Source: Pseudoflavonifractor sp. Marseille-P3106 (GTDB taxonomy: Bacteria > Bacillota > Clostridia > Oscillospirales > Oscillospiraceae). Taken from it: DNA of 64,000 bases. Made by a program: the position numbers and the translations under genes. Position 1 is the stretch's first letter. Each line of letters starts with the position of its first letter. Under the pieces are notes generated by a model. It searched no databases, was not told where the DNA came from, and was given only the letters and a program-made list of their open reading frames with translations. The stretch covers positions 209,920 through 273,919 of the forward strand of contig LT827123.1 in the NCBI GenBank assembly GCA_900169975.1, given 5' to 3'. Positions 36,044 to 43,644 of this stretch are shown here, in pieces.

Positions 36044-36400
36044 ATGACCAGCTTTGAATCATGTGACCGCCCTTTTTGTCCCTGCATGGAGCCGTGTCCC
36101 ATCCGGCATGCGCTGGATATTCTTGGTGGAAAGTGGAAGATGCCCATTTGGTGCGCACTGAAGAAAGACGGCCCGACCCGCTACAATGAGTTGAAGCGGA
36201 AGATCAATGGGATCACCAACACGATGCTGGCCAGTTCTTTGAAAGAGATGGAGCGAGCCGGGCTGGTGGTCCGCACACAGTATCTGGAGATGCCCGTTCG
36301 GGTCGAGTATGCTTTGACCGAGAGAAGCGACGCACTTGCCCCTGCCATTGAGATTCTCGCCGCCTGGGGGAGGGAAACCCTTTTGAATCCTTCGGACTGA
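36044..36400 (+). CDS. HxlR-family winged-helix transcriptional regulator
   Basis: This 118-residue DNA-binding protein has the HxlR pattern: CPIRHALDILGGKWKMPIWCAL, the recognition region RYNELKRKINGITNTMLASSLKEMERAGLV, and the wing VEYALTERSDAL. Three cysteines lie near the start (CDRPFCPCMEPC region), which could sense redox or electrophiles, as known for some HxlR members. I use ATG 36044 with AGGTGAGG before it instead of an in-frame ATG at 36023 without a ribosome site. Confidence 0.9.
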   Translation: MTSFESCDRPFCPCMEPCPIRHALDILGGKWKMPIWCALKKDGPTRYNELKRKINGITNTMLASSLKEMERAGLVVRTQYLEMPVRVEYALTERSDALAPAIEILAAWGRETLLNPSD

Positions 36401-36422
36401 GCTCCGGGGCGAACAGAGCCGC

Positions 36423-36448
36423 ACCCTTTTGCCCGCCGGTCATACAAT
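36423..36448 (+). promoter_or_regulatory. Candidate mother-cell sporulation promoter (SigE/SigK-like) of the cysteine-rich gene
   Basis: CATACAAT (36441-36448) matches the SigE -10 consensus (CATACANT) exactly and fits most of the SigK -10 pattern. An AC pair at 36423-36424 is 16 bases upstream, the spacing expected for the short SigK -35. No SigE-type -35 (ATATT) is present. This is a pattern match only. Confidence 0.4.
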
Positions 36449-36498
36449 GGGATTGGAAGGCCCAGCCTTTCCCCAATTTGATTCGGGAGGTAACCAAC

Positions 36499-37326
36499 AT
36501 GCCTGAAAAGGTCATGCCCGGCCCTGTCTCGGATGCCGCGGGCATTCGTGAGGCCGTATGTGTACACACCAAGAAGATCATCGACGCATGCCGTGATAAG
36601 GATTGTATCGAAGATCTTCGCGTCTATCTCACCCAGAGCTCCCAGTGCGCCATCGACCGCGCCATCAGCGTGAAGGCCGGCAAAGCGGAGCTCATCTACG
36701 TCGCCACCGATGTGGAGCCCATCAGCTTTAACCGGGGCTTCTATACGGTGGATGTGCGCTACTTCTACCGCATCACCGCGGATGCCTTTGTGGGGGCGGC
36801 CCGCCCTGTGGAGGTCTGCGGCCTGGCTGTCTTTGACAAGCGGGTCATTCTCTTTGGCAGCGAGGGCACCTCCAAGACTTTCTCCTCGGAGACTGTCATG
36901 GAGGGCGGGGACATTCCCACGCTGCCCCGCGCCAACCAGCCCACCGCCGTGGTGGAGGCCGTTGATCCCCTGGTCCTTGGCCTGAAGCTGGTAGATCCCT
37001 GCGAGTGCCGTCCCTGCGACTGCGAGCTCACCGACGTGCCGCCCTGCATCTGCGCCTGCTTCGGCAGCGAGCTGTGCTTCTGCGGCGAGGGCAAGCGGCT
37101 CTATGTCTCCCTTGGCCAGTTCTCCCTCATCCGCCTGGAGCGCGATACCCAGCTTCTCATTCCGGTCTACGACTATTGTATGCCGGAAAAGGAGTGCACC
37201 TGCGACGGCGGCAGCTGCGAGGATGATCCCTGCGAGATCTTCCGCCATGTCAAGTTCCCCGTCAACGAGTTCTTCCCGCCCAATCATATTCCCGGCCAGA
37301 GCGGCGGCTGCGGCTGCTGCGGCTGA
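36499..37326 (+). CDS. Cysteine-rich conserved clostridial protein, unknown function
   Basis: This 275-residue protein contains 22 cysteines, most of them in clusters at 168-195 (CEC, CDC, CICAC, CFC) and 227-245, and it ends in GCGCCG. There is no signal peptide or membrane segment. The middle (about 60-135, IYVATDVEPISFNRGFYTVDVRYFY) looks beta-rich. I remember similar proteins as uncharacterised in Clostridia, but not a function. High cysteine content, no export signal and a sporulation-like promoter fit a spore coat or exosporium role; that is inference. GGGAGG precedes the ATG by seven bases. Confidence 0.75.
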   Translation: MPEKVMPGPVSDAAGIREAVCVHTKKIIDACRDKDCIEDLRVYLTQSSQCAIDRAISVKAGKAELIYVATDVEPISFNRGFYTVDVRYFYRITADAFVGAARPVEVCGLAVFDKRVILFGSEGTSKTFSSETVMEGGDIPTLPRANQPTAVVEAVDPLVLGLKLVDPCECRPCDCELTDVPPCICACFGSELCFCGEGKRLYVSLGQFSLIRLERDTQLLIPVYDYCMPEKECTCDGGSCEDDPCEIFRHVKFPVNEFFPPNHIPGQSGGCGCCG

Positions 37327-37340
37327 TCCCCGGCAATCGG

Positions 37341-37372
37341 ATGGAGGAGCACAGATTTCTGTGCTCCTCCAT
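37341..37372 (+). terminator. Hairpin after the cysteine-rich gene
   Basis: A perfect 15-bp inverted repeat (37341-37355 with 37358-37372) lies 14 bases after the stop. It has no T-run, so it may stabilise the mRNA end rather than terminate alone. Confidence 0.5.
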
Positions 37373-37387
37373 CGCGCTAAACCAGTG

Positions 37388-37439
37388 CAGAAACCCCGCA
37401 ATCCTTTGATACAACAAGGATTGCGGGGTTTCTGATTTT
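37388..37439 (+). terminator. Intrinsic terminator between the cysteine-rich gene and tRNA-Gly
   Basis: A 19-bp perfect stem (37388-37406 with 37416-37434) with a nine-base loop is followed by TTTT at 37436-37439. It abuts the 3' end of the convergent tRNA gene. It is canonical on the plus strand; on the minus strand it lacks a T-run but could still block read-through. Confidence 0.75.
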
Positions 37440-37512
37440 GGAGCAGGTGACGGGAATCGAACCCGCGTGTTCAGCTTGGGAAGCTGACATTCTACCATTG
37501 AACTACACCTGC
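37439..37512 (-). tRNA. tRNA-Gly, anticodon CCC
   Basis: Reading the minus strand, a 7-bp acceptor stem (GCAGGTG with CACCTGC), a D arm, an anticodon stem TCAGC/GCTGA with loop TTCCCAA, and a T arm with GGTTCGATTCC form a complete cloverleaf. CCA is encoded. The anticodon (rc of 37478-37480) is CCC, which reads GGG glycine codons, common in this GC-rich genome. Confidence 0.95.
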
Positions 37513-37561
37513 GTTGTGGAGAAAAGCCCCGCGGCTCACAGCCGTGAGGCTCTCTCACATT

Positions 37562-37638
37562 TGGTCCGAGTGACTGGATTCGAACCAGCGGCCTCTTGAA
37601 CCCCATTCAAGCGCGATACCAAACTTCGCCACACCCGG
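37562..37638 (-). tRNA. tRNA-Pro, anticodon GGG
   Basis: The minus strand gives a 77-base tRNA with CCA encoded. The anticodon stem is CTTGA/TCAAG, with loop ATGGGGT, so U33 is followed by anticodon GGG (37602-37604), reading CCC/CCT proline codons. The T arm GGTTCGAATCC is intact. It is 49 bases upstream of tRNA-Gly and probably co-transcribed with it. Confidence 0.95.
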
Positions 37639-37670
37639 ATATTCATTTCTGCGCCCCAAAGCGCTTAATT

Positions 37671-37699
37671 ATATTATCATAGCCACTGCAAAAAGGCAA
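37671..37699 (-). promoter_or_regulatory. Candidate promoter of the tRNA-Pro/tRNA-Gly unit
   Basis: On the minus strand, TTGCCT (37694-37699) and TAATAT (37671-37676) are 17 bases apart; an overlapping TATAAT lies three bases further on. The distance to the tRNA-Pro 5' end is about 33 bases. The stretch is AT-rich. Confidence 0.5.
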
Positions 37700-37810
37700 G
37701 CCTTTTTTGAAAAAAATTTGCCTGTTTCTGAAAAAGGCGGAGATATCTTGCAATCTCATCAAAAATATGGTTAGATAGGCGTATACGATCCACAGAATGG
37801 GGGAAAACCT

Positions 37811-38263
37811 ATGTTTAACTTTCTCCAGTCCTACAAAGAGGAGAAAAGGGAAATCAGCCGCCTGCTGGATGATGCGTATGCCAGAGGGCTGCCGGCCTAT
37901 CAGCGGGAAATGGGAGCGCTCCTGGATGAGGCCGAGGCCTCGGGCAAGACAGATCTTTCTCAGGAGGCAAAGGCCATCATGAACCGCTATCTGGAGCGGA
38001 TCGGGGTGACGGTGGACGGCGCGATCCGCAAGGCGGAAAATGAGGAGATCCGGTCGCGCTACAACGCGGCCAAAGCGGATCACAGCTTGGCGGGTGGATT
38101 TTTTCAGGAAGATGGGACGGCGCTGGGGGCAGGGAATCTGTTCCAGTTGCTTTATTACGCATACACGGGGAAAAAGGCCGGAGGAAAAGATATTCAGCGG
38201 CAGGACTTTCTGCTGGGGGCCTATGTGGACCGGGCGCTGAACAAACTCCAGCGGCCAGTCTGA
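37811..38263 (+). CDS. Small soluble protein, unknown function
   Basis: I do not recognise this 150-residue protein. It is predicted to be soluble and largely helical, with many Glu, Lys and Ala, no cysteine, and no signal peptide or membrane segment. Two helices with heptad-like spacing occupy roughly residues 1-90, and a Gly-rich turn (GTALGAGN) comes near 102-109. GGGGGAAAA precedes the ATG. It is followed after 19 bases by another unrecognised gene, so the two probably form an operon. Possible promoter elements (TTGCAA, TTAGAT) lie at 37748-37776. Confidence 0.6.
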   Translation: MFNFLQSYKEEKREISRLLDDAYARGLPAYQREMGALLDEAEASGKTDLSQEAKAIMNRYLERIGVTVDGAIRKAENEEIRSRYNAAKADHSLAGGFFQEDGTALGAGNLFQLLYYAYTGKKAGGKDIQRQDFLLGAYVDRALNKLQRPV

Positions 38264-38282
38264 ACGGAGGAACGGAAACTGC

Positions 38283-38750
38283 ATGGAACATGATTGCTGC
38301 TGCCATGAACACGGCTGCGGAGGCTGCGGGCGCCATGCGCCGGTAGAGATCACACTCAGCCGTGCGGAGGCCGCGCTGCTGGCCCGGTTTGCCCAGTGCC
38401 CCTACCTTCCGCTGGCGCGGTTCCTCGCCCGCTCTTCTCGGGAGGACGAGCTGGAGGCGGTGGGGCTGTCCGCTGTCTTTCTGGAAGACGGCGCGGGTGA
38501 CGATCAGGTGAAAGAGACCGGAAGGCTTCTGGAGCGCCTGGAGTCGCTGGGCCTGATCACGCTGGATTACGATATTCCCCTGTCCAACTACGATTACGCG
38601 GATTACGAGGTGTCCAGCCTTTATGCCCGTTTTCGGGAGACGGTGGCCGAAGGGGCCGCGCGCCCCGGCTTCCTTTTTGATACGCCGGATCTGCAAAAGG
38701 GGAGTATGGCGCTGACCGACCTTGGCCGTGCGGTACTGGAGCAGATCTGA
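38283..38750 (+). CDS. Protein with Cys/His-rich N-terminal tail and a winged-helix-like body, unknown function
   Basis: This 155-residue protein opens with a dense metal-ligand tail: His3, Cys5-7, His8, His10, Cys12, Cys15 and His18. The rest (about 24-155) is helical with a beta-like segment (LGLITLDYDIPLSNYDY) and could be a winged helix, where LERLESLGLITLDYD would be the helix-wing transition. A metal-responsive regulator or metal-storage protein would fit, but I cannot name a family. GGAGG lies before the ATG. It shares an operon with the gene before it and ends at a strong terminator. Confidence 0.6.
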   Translation: MEHDCCCHEHGCGGCGRHAPVEITLSRAEAALLARFAQCPYLPLARFLARSSREDELEAVGLSAVFLEDGAGDDQVKETGRLLERLESLGLITLDYDIPLSNYDYADYEVSSLYARFRETVAEGAARPGFLFDTPDLQKGSMALTDLGRAVLEQI

Positions 38751-38762
38751 TCCTGTGGGGAA

Positions 38763-38816
38763 AACGCCGCTCTTTGGCACAGTATATGTCTGTGCCGGAG
38801 AGCGGCGTTGATTTTT
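38763..38816 (+). terminator. Intrinsic terminator before pyrE
   Basis: An outer 11-bp stem (AACGCCGCTCT 38763-38773 with 38799-38809) encloses an inner GGCACAG/CTGTGCC stem, followed by ATTTTT. It ends the two-gene unit upstream. Confidence 0.85.
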
Positions 38817-38881
38817 CTGAGGCCTCACCGACGACTGGAAATGTTTGAGAGAAAGGCCGATTTTCTCACAGCAATTTACCC

Positions 38882-38911
38882 TTGTCTGGACTGTGGCAGG
38901 AGTGGTATAAT
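38882..38911 (+). promoter_or_regulatory. SigA-type promoter of pyrE
   Basis: TTGTCT (38882-38887) and a perfect TATAAT (38906-38911) are 18 bases apart. The pyrE start is 40 bases downstream. Confidence 0.65.
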
Positions 38912-38950
38912 ATTTCGACATTTCTTTTATTTTTTAAGGAGGCGGACGAT

Positions 38951-39622
38951 ATGACCTATCAGGAGGAATTCATCACCTTTATGGTGCGCTCCGGCGTACT
39001 CACCTTCGGGGACTTCACCACCAAATCCGGGCGCAAGACTCCTTACTTTATCAACACCGGCAACTACAAGACCGGCGCGCAGGCTGCCAAGCTGGGCGAC
39101 TACTATGCGGCCTGCATTCAGCAAAATCTGCCCGATGGAGTGGACTGCCTCTTTGGACCGGCCTACAAGGGTATCCCGCTGGCGGTGGCTGCCGCGTCCA
39201 GCCTGTACCGGAACTTTGACCGGGATCTGCCGTACTGCTTCAACCGCAAGGAGGCCAAGGACCACGGCGAGGGCGGTGTGATGGTGGGCTATAAGCCCCA
39301 GGCCGGGGACCGGGTGGCCATTGTGGAGGACGTGGTCACCGCGGGCACCGCCGTGCGGGAGACCATTGAGCTCTTCCGGCATGTGGCCGACGTGGATCTC
39401 ACCGCGCTCATTGTCTCCGTGGACCGGATGGAGCGCGGCACCGGGGAAAAGACGACCATCAATGAGCTTCGGGAACAGTATGGGATCCGGGTGTTTCCCA
39501 TCGTCACGGTCCGCCAGGTCATCGACTTCCTCCACAACCGGGAGATCGACGGCAGAGTTTACATTGACGATGCCATGAAGGAGCGGATGGAAGCCTATTT
39601 GAACCAGTACGGCGGGAAATAA
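38951..39622 (+). CDS. pyrE: Orotate phosphoribosyltransferase
   Basis: This 223-residue enzyme converts orotate and PRPP to OMP in pyrimidine synthesis. The PRPP-binding motif VAIVEDVVTAGTAVRE is near residues 121-136, and SGRKTPYFINTGNYKTG near the start binds orotate. The start is ATG 38951 behind AAGGAGG; an open frame extends upstream but is not conserved. It stands apart from other pyr genes, with its own promoter, and radC follows after 26 bases. Confidence 0.95.
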   Translation: MTYQEEFITFMVRSGVLTFGDFTTKSGRKTPYFINTGNYKTGAQAAKLGDYYAACIQQNLPDGVDCLFGPAYKGIPLAVAAASSLYRNFDRDLPYCFNRKEAKDHGEGGVMVGYKPQAGDRVAIVEDVVTAGTAVRETIELFRHVADVDLTALIVSVDRMERGTGEKTTINELREQYGIRVFPIVTVRQVIDFLHNREIDGRVYIDDAMKERMEAYLNQYGGK

Positions 39623-39648
39623 GGAAAAAGCGGGAGGGGGAGCGCACC

Positions 39649-40326
39649 ATGTCCATACACGACGGACACCGGGGACGGATGAAGGAGGAATTCCTGGCCC
39701 GCCCCGACTCCTTTCCCGACCACAAGCTGCTGGAGCTGCTTCTCTTCTACGCCAATCCCCGGGGGGACACCAACCCCCTTGCCCACGCCCTCATGGAACG
39801 CTTCGGCTCTCTGGCGGGGGTGCTGGACGCACTGCCCGAGGAGCTGCAAAAGGTGCCTGGGGTGGGAGGTCACGCCGTGACCCTGCTCAAGGCCGTGAAG
39901 GAGACCTCCGGGCGTTACCTGACGGCCCGGGCGCGGGCGGACGAGGTGGTCACCGGCTCTGCCGGGGCGTACCGGATCCTGCGGCCCTATTTCTTCGGCG
40001 CCCGGGCCGAACGGGTCTACCTGCTGTGCATGGACGGCAAGGGGAAGAATCTGGGGGTTCGGCTCATCGCCGAGGGCAACGTCAACGCCGCCGAGGTCAC
40101 CACCCGGGGAGTGGTGGAGGCTGCGCTCTCTCTGAACGCCACGCAGGTCATCCTGGCCCACAACCACGTCTCGGGGCTGGCCCTGCCCTCTGAGGAGGAT
40201 CGCGCCACCACTTGCTATTTGGCAAAAGTACTCGGCACAGTGGGGGTGACTCTGGCCGACCACTTGATCGTGGTGGACGACGACATGGTCTCCCTCCGGG
40301 AGAGCGGCTTCCGTTTTTCTGGGTGA
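39649..40326 (+). CDS. radC: RadC family JAB/MPN-domain protein
   Basis: This 225-residue protein has helix-hairpin-helix-like repeats in its N-terminal half (LQKVPGVGGHAVTLL) and a C-terminal JAMM domain. The metal motif reads HNHVSGLALPSEED, against HNHPSGxxxPSxxD in the family, so the proline after HNH is replaced by valine but the ligands remain. Despite its name, the role of RadC in repair is doubtful. GGGAGG precedes the ATG; uvrB follows. Confidence 0.92.
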   Translation: MSIHDGHRGRMKEEFLARPDSFPDHKLLELLLFYANPRGDTNPLAHALMERFGSLAGVLDALPEELQKVPGVGGHAVTLLKAVKETSGRYLTARARADEVVTGSAGAYRILRPYFFGARAERVYLLCMDGKGKNLGVRLIAEGNVNAAEVTTRGVVEAALSLNATQVILAHNHVSGLALPSEEDRATTCYLAKVLGTVGVTLADHLIVVDDDMVSLRESGFRFSG

Positions 40327-40342
40327 AAAATGGATTTTTCTC

Positions 40343-40371
40343 TTGCAATCGAACAAATGTTTTGATACAAT
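40343..40371 (+). promoter_or_regulatory. SigA promoter of uvrB
   Basis: TTGCAA (40343-40348) and TACAAT (40366-40371) are 17 bases apart, 30 bases before the uvrB start. Confidence 0.75.
40350..40363 (+). promoter_or_regulatory. LexA (DinR-type) SOS box in the uvrB promoter
   Basis: CGAACAAATGTTTT matches the Gram-positive SOS box CGAACRNRYGTTYC at all defined positions except the last. It lies exactly between -35 and -10, the classic place for repression, so uvrB should be damage-inducible through LexA. Confidence 0.75.
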
Positions 40372-40400
40372 GGTGAAAAATCATCTGCGGAGGTGTGCCT

Positions 40401-42368
40401 ATGCCGGAATTCAAAGTCGTCAGTCCCTTTGAACCATCGGGAGACCAGCCTCAGGCCATCGAGGCGCTGGCGGCGGGCGTGGAAAACGGATTGGATGAGC
40501 AGACTCTGCTGGGCGTCACCGGTTCCGGTAAGACCTTTACCATGGCCAAGGTCATTGAGAAGGTCCAGCGGCCCACACTGGTGCTGGCCCACAACAAGAC
40601 GTTGGCCGCCCAGCTTTGCGCGGAGTTCAAGGAGTTCTTTCCCAACAACGCTGTGGAGTATTTTGTATCCTACTACGACTACTACCAGCCCGAGGCCTAT
40701 ATCCCTCATACGGACACCTTTATCGAAAAAGATTCCGCGATCAACGATGAGATCGACCGGCTGCGGCTCTCCGCCACCGCCTCCCTCATCGAGCGCAGGG
40801 ATGTGATCGTGGTTTCCTCGGTGTCCTGCATCTACGGCCTGGGCGAGCCGGACGACTACGCCCATATGATGATCACCCTCCGGGTGGGGCAGACCCTTGG
40901 GCGGGAGGAGTTCATGCGCCGGCTCATCGAGGACCGGTACGAGCGCAACGACATCGCCTTTGAGCGGAACATGTTCCGGGTCCGGGGAGACACCATAGAG
41001 GTCTTTCCGGCCTACTGGAAGGATACCGCCATACGGGTGGAGTTTTTTGGGGACGAGATCGACCGCCTCAGTGAGATCAACGTGGTCACCGGAGCGCCTA
41101 TCCGCCGGCTGGAGCACATTCCCATCTACCCTGCCAGCCACTATATCACGCCCCGGGAGAAGATGGCCGGAGCCATCCAGGAGATTTACAGGGAGCTGGA
41201 GGAGCGGGTGGCCTTCTTTGAACAGAACAATCTCCTGGTGGAGGCCCAGCGCATCAAGCAGCGCACCATGTACGACATTGAGATGCTCCAGGAACTGGGG
41301 CACTGCTCCGGCATCGAGAATTACTCCCGGGTGATCGCCGGGCGGCCCGAGGGTTCCGCTCCCATGACGCTGCTGGACTATTTTCCCAAGGATTTTCTGC
41401 TGTTTATCGACGAGAGCCACGTCACCCTGCCCCAGGTGCGGGCCATGTACAACGGGGACAAGGCCCGAAAGACCACCTTGGTGGACTACGGTTTTCGCCT
41501 GCCCTGTGCCTTCGACAACCGCCCCCTGAAGTTCGAGGAATTCGAAGAGCGGGTCAATCAGGTGGTGTATGTCTCCGCCACCCCCGGGGAGTACGAGAAG
41601 AGCCGCTCGGGACAGATCGTGGAGCAGGTCATCCGGCCCACCGGACTGCTGGATCCCAGGATCGACGTGCGCCCGGTGGAGGGGCAGATCGACGACCTCA
41701 TCGGGGAGATCAATGCCCGCACCCAGCGGGGCGAGCGGGTTCTGGTGACCACGCTCACCAAGAAGATGGCGGAGGACCTCACCGCCTACCTGAAAAACGT
41801 GGGGATCAAGGTGCAGTACATGCACCACGATATCGACACCATCGAGCGGCAGGAGATCATCCGGGACCTGCGGCTGGGTACCTACGACGTGTTGGTGGGC
41901 ATCAACCTCCTCCGGGAGGGCCTGGACCTGCCCGAGGTGTCCCTGGTGGCCATTCTGGACGCAGACAAGGAGGGTTTCCTGCGCAGTGAGACCTCCCTCA
42001 TTCAGACCATCGGCCGGGCGGCCCGGAATGCCGACGGCCTGGTCATCATGTACGCGGACAAGATGACTCCCTCCATGATGGCGGCCATCGGAGAGACCGA
42101 GCGCCGCAGGGCCAAGCAGGATGAGTTCAACCGGGCCCACGGGATCACGCCCCGGACCATCATCAAGTCGGTGCGGGATGTGGTGAACCTCTCCGAGGCA
42201 GAGGAGGCGGCCGACCGTACGCTTCGGGACAAGCGCAAGATGACCCGCAAGGAGCTGGACGCAGCCATCGAGAAGCTGGAAAAGGAAATGAAAGAAGCGA
42301 GCAAGCGGCTGGAGTTCGAGTACGCCGCGGTGCTGCGGGACCGGATCATCGAGCTGAGGGGGAGGTGA
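40401..42368 (+). CDS. uvrB: Excinuclease ABC subunit B
   Basis: This 655-residue helicase-like subunit verifies DNA damage in nucleotide excision repair. It shows Walker A GVTGSGKT near residue 37, the YDYYQPEAY beta-hairpin used to pry DNA open, DEAD-type DESH, helicase motifs in the C-terminal half ([21 protein letters not shown]) and a C-terminal UVR domain that binds UvrC. ATG 40401 behind GGAGG is preferred over a GTG six bases earlier. Its promoter carries an SOS box. Confidence 0.97.
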   Translation: MPEFKVVSPFEPSGDQPQAIEALAAGVENGLDEQTLLGVTGSGKTFTMAKVIEKVQRPTLVLAHNKTLAAQLCAEFKEFFPNNAVEYFVSYYDYYQPEAYIPHTDTFIEKDSAINDEIDRLRLSATASLIERRDVIVVSSVSCIYGLGEPDDYAHMMITLRVGQTLGREEFMRRLIEDRYERNDIAFERNMFRVRGDTIEVFPAYWKDTAIRVEFFGDEIDRLSEINVVTGAPIRRLEHIPIYPASHYITPREKMAGAIQEIYRELEERVAFFEQNNLLVEAQRIKQRTMYDIEMLQELGHCSGIENYSRVIAGRPEGSAPMTLLDYFPKDFLLFIDESHVTLPQVRAMYNGDKARKTTLVDYGFRLPCAFDNRPLKFEEFEERVNQVVYVSATPGEYEKSRSGQIVEQVIRPTGLLDPRIDVRPVEGQIDDLIGEINARTQRGERVLVTTLTKKMAEDLTAYLKNVGIKVQYMHHDIDTIERQEIIRDLRLGTYDVLVGINLLREGLDLPEVSLVAILDADKEGFLRSETSLIQTIGRAARNADGLVIMYADKMTPSMMAAIGETERRRAKQDEFNRAHGITPRTIIKSVRDVVNLSEAEEAADRTLRDKRKMTRKELDAAIEKLEKEMKEASKRLEFEYAAVLRDRIIELRGR

Positions 42369-42372
42369 GCTT

Positions 42373-42493
42373 CTTTCATTTTCCGGGCCCCGCCGCAGGT
42401 GGGGCGGCGCGGTTCGCGCCGTGAATCTCGCAGCCGCCAAAGGCGGCGGAGAGTTCCGTTTGGGGGAATTGATTTCCCCCAAACGAATGAAAG
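42373..42493 (+). repeat. Compact structured non-coding element between uvrB and the aldo/keto reductase
   Basis: An outer inverted pair CTTTCATT (42373-42380) and AATGAAAG (42486-42493) encloses several hairpins: CGCCGC/GCGGCG, GGCGCG/CGCGCC (42406-42420), GCCGCC-AAA-GGCGGC (42433-42447) and a 12-bp stem 42457-42468/42474-42485. No gene is supported here. It may be a dispersed intergenic repeat or a structured RNA; I cannot tell which from one copy. Confidence 0.45.
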
Positions 42494-42564
42494 GTTCCGG
42501 GGTCCCCATTCAGCGGAAGCCTTTCGGGCGTAGAACGGACTGACAGAAAGAGAAGGAACGACAT

Positions 42565-43578
42565 ATGAAATACAAAGAGTTGGGAAAGACCGGTCTCAAG
42601 TGTGCCGTGATCTCCTTCGGCGGGATCCCCATCCAGCGCAGCGACGCGGCCAACACCGTTGCGGTGGTGGACGCCCTGGAGAAGTACGGCATGAACTATA
42701 TCGACACCGCCCGGGGCTACACCGTTTCGGAGGAGTACCTGGGCGCGGCGCTGGAGGGCCGCCGGGAGAAGTTTATCCTGGCCACTAAGTCTATGTCCCG
42801 GGACTATGAGGGCATGAAGAAGGACGTGGAGATCAGCCTGAAGAATCTCCGCACCGATTACATCGACGTCTATCAGCTCCACAATCTGGCTTTGAAGGAT
42901 TACGACAAAGCCTTTGGCCCCGGCGGGGCCTACGAGGCGCTGGCAGAGGCCAAGGCCGCGGGCAGGATCCGCCACATCGGGGTCACTGCTCACAGCCTGG
43001 ACGCCTTGAAGAAAATGATAGAGGAGCAGGGGGAGCGCATTGAGACCGTCATGTTCCCCTACAACATCGTGGAGACCCAGGGAGACGCCGTACTCAAGGA
43101 GGCCCGGGCCAGGGGCATTGCCACCATTGCCATGAAGCCCATGGCCGGGGGCAATCTGGACGACGGTAAGCTGGCCCTCCGCTTCATTGAGGCCTCGGGG
43201 GCCATCGACATCTCCATCCCGGGCATGGGTTCGGTGGAGGAGGTGGAGCGCAACGCCTCTGCGGCCGAGGAGCTCACGCCCCTGACCGAGGAGGAGCTCA
43301 AAACCTGCGAGACCATCCGTCGGGAGCTGGGCAACCATTTCTGCCGCCGGTGCGGCTACTGCGCCCCCTGTACCGTGGGCATTGACATCCCCTCCAACTT
43401 CCTCATGGTGAACTACCTTCGGAAGTACGATCTGGCCGACTGGGCCCGGGCCCGTTACAGCGGCATGGCCCACCACGCCGGGGAGTGCATCGGGTGCGGC
43501 GAGTGTGAGAAGCGCTGCCCCTATGAGCTGCCCATTCGGGAGATGCTCAAGGACGTTGCCGGAGAATTTGGGGTATAA
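42565..43578 (+). CDS. Aldo/keto reductase with C-terminal ferredoxin-like iron-sulfur motifs
   Basis: This 337-residue oxidoreductase has the aldo/keto reductase catalytic set Asp47, Tyr52, Lys75 and His106 (YIDTARGY, ATKS, QLHN). After the barrel come two cysteine clusters, CRRCGYCAPC (about 260-269) and CIGCGECEKRC, typical of a 4Fe-4S-linked subfamily common in anaerobes. Its substrate is unknown. It lies between uvrB and uvrA, which are often adjacent, so it interrupts that pair. GAAGGAACG before the ATG is a moderate ribosome site. Confidence 0.9.
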   Translation: MKYKELGKTGLKCAVISFGGIPIQRSDAANTVAVVDALEKYGMNYIDTARGYTVSEEYLGAALEGRREKFILATKSMSRDYEGMKKDVEISLKNLRTDYIDVYQLHNLALKDYDKAFGPGGAYEALAEAKAAGRIRHIGVTAHSLDALKKMIEEQGERIETVMFPYNIVETQGDAVLKEARARGIATIAMKPMAGGNLDDGKLALRFIEASGAIDISIPGMGSVEEVERNASAAEELTPLTEEELKTCETIRRELGNHFCRRCGYCAPCTVGIDIPSNFLMVNYLRKYDLADWARARYSGMAHHAGECIGCGECEKRCPYELPIREMLKDVAGEFGV

Positions 43579-43644
43579 TGAGGCTGGACCCGCTTTGGCG
43601 CATCCCAAATCGCTTTTGCAAATGAAAAAAGGAGATTCAAACCG

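Noticed and set aside
34855..36400. Acetyltransferase, flavodoxin and HxlR genes as a genomic island
   Set aside because: No integrase, transposase or flanking repeat is visible and composition is not clearly foreign.
43574..43579. TATAAT at the aldo/keto reductase stop codon as a uvrA promoter
   Set aside because: No -35 element is found at 16-18 bases, and it overlaps the preceding coding end.
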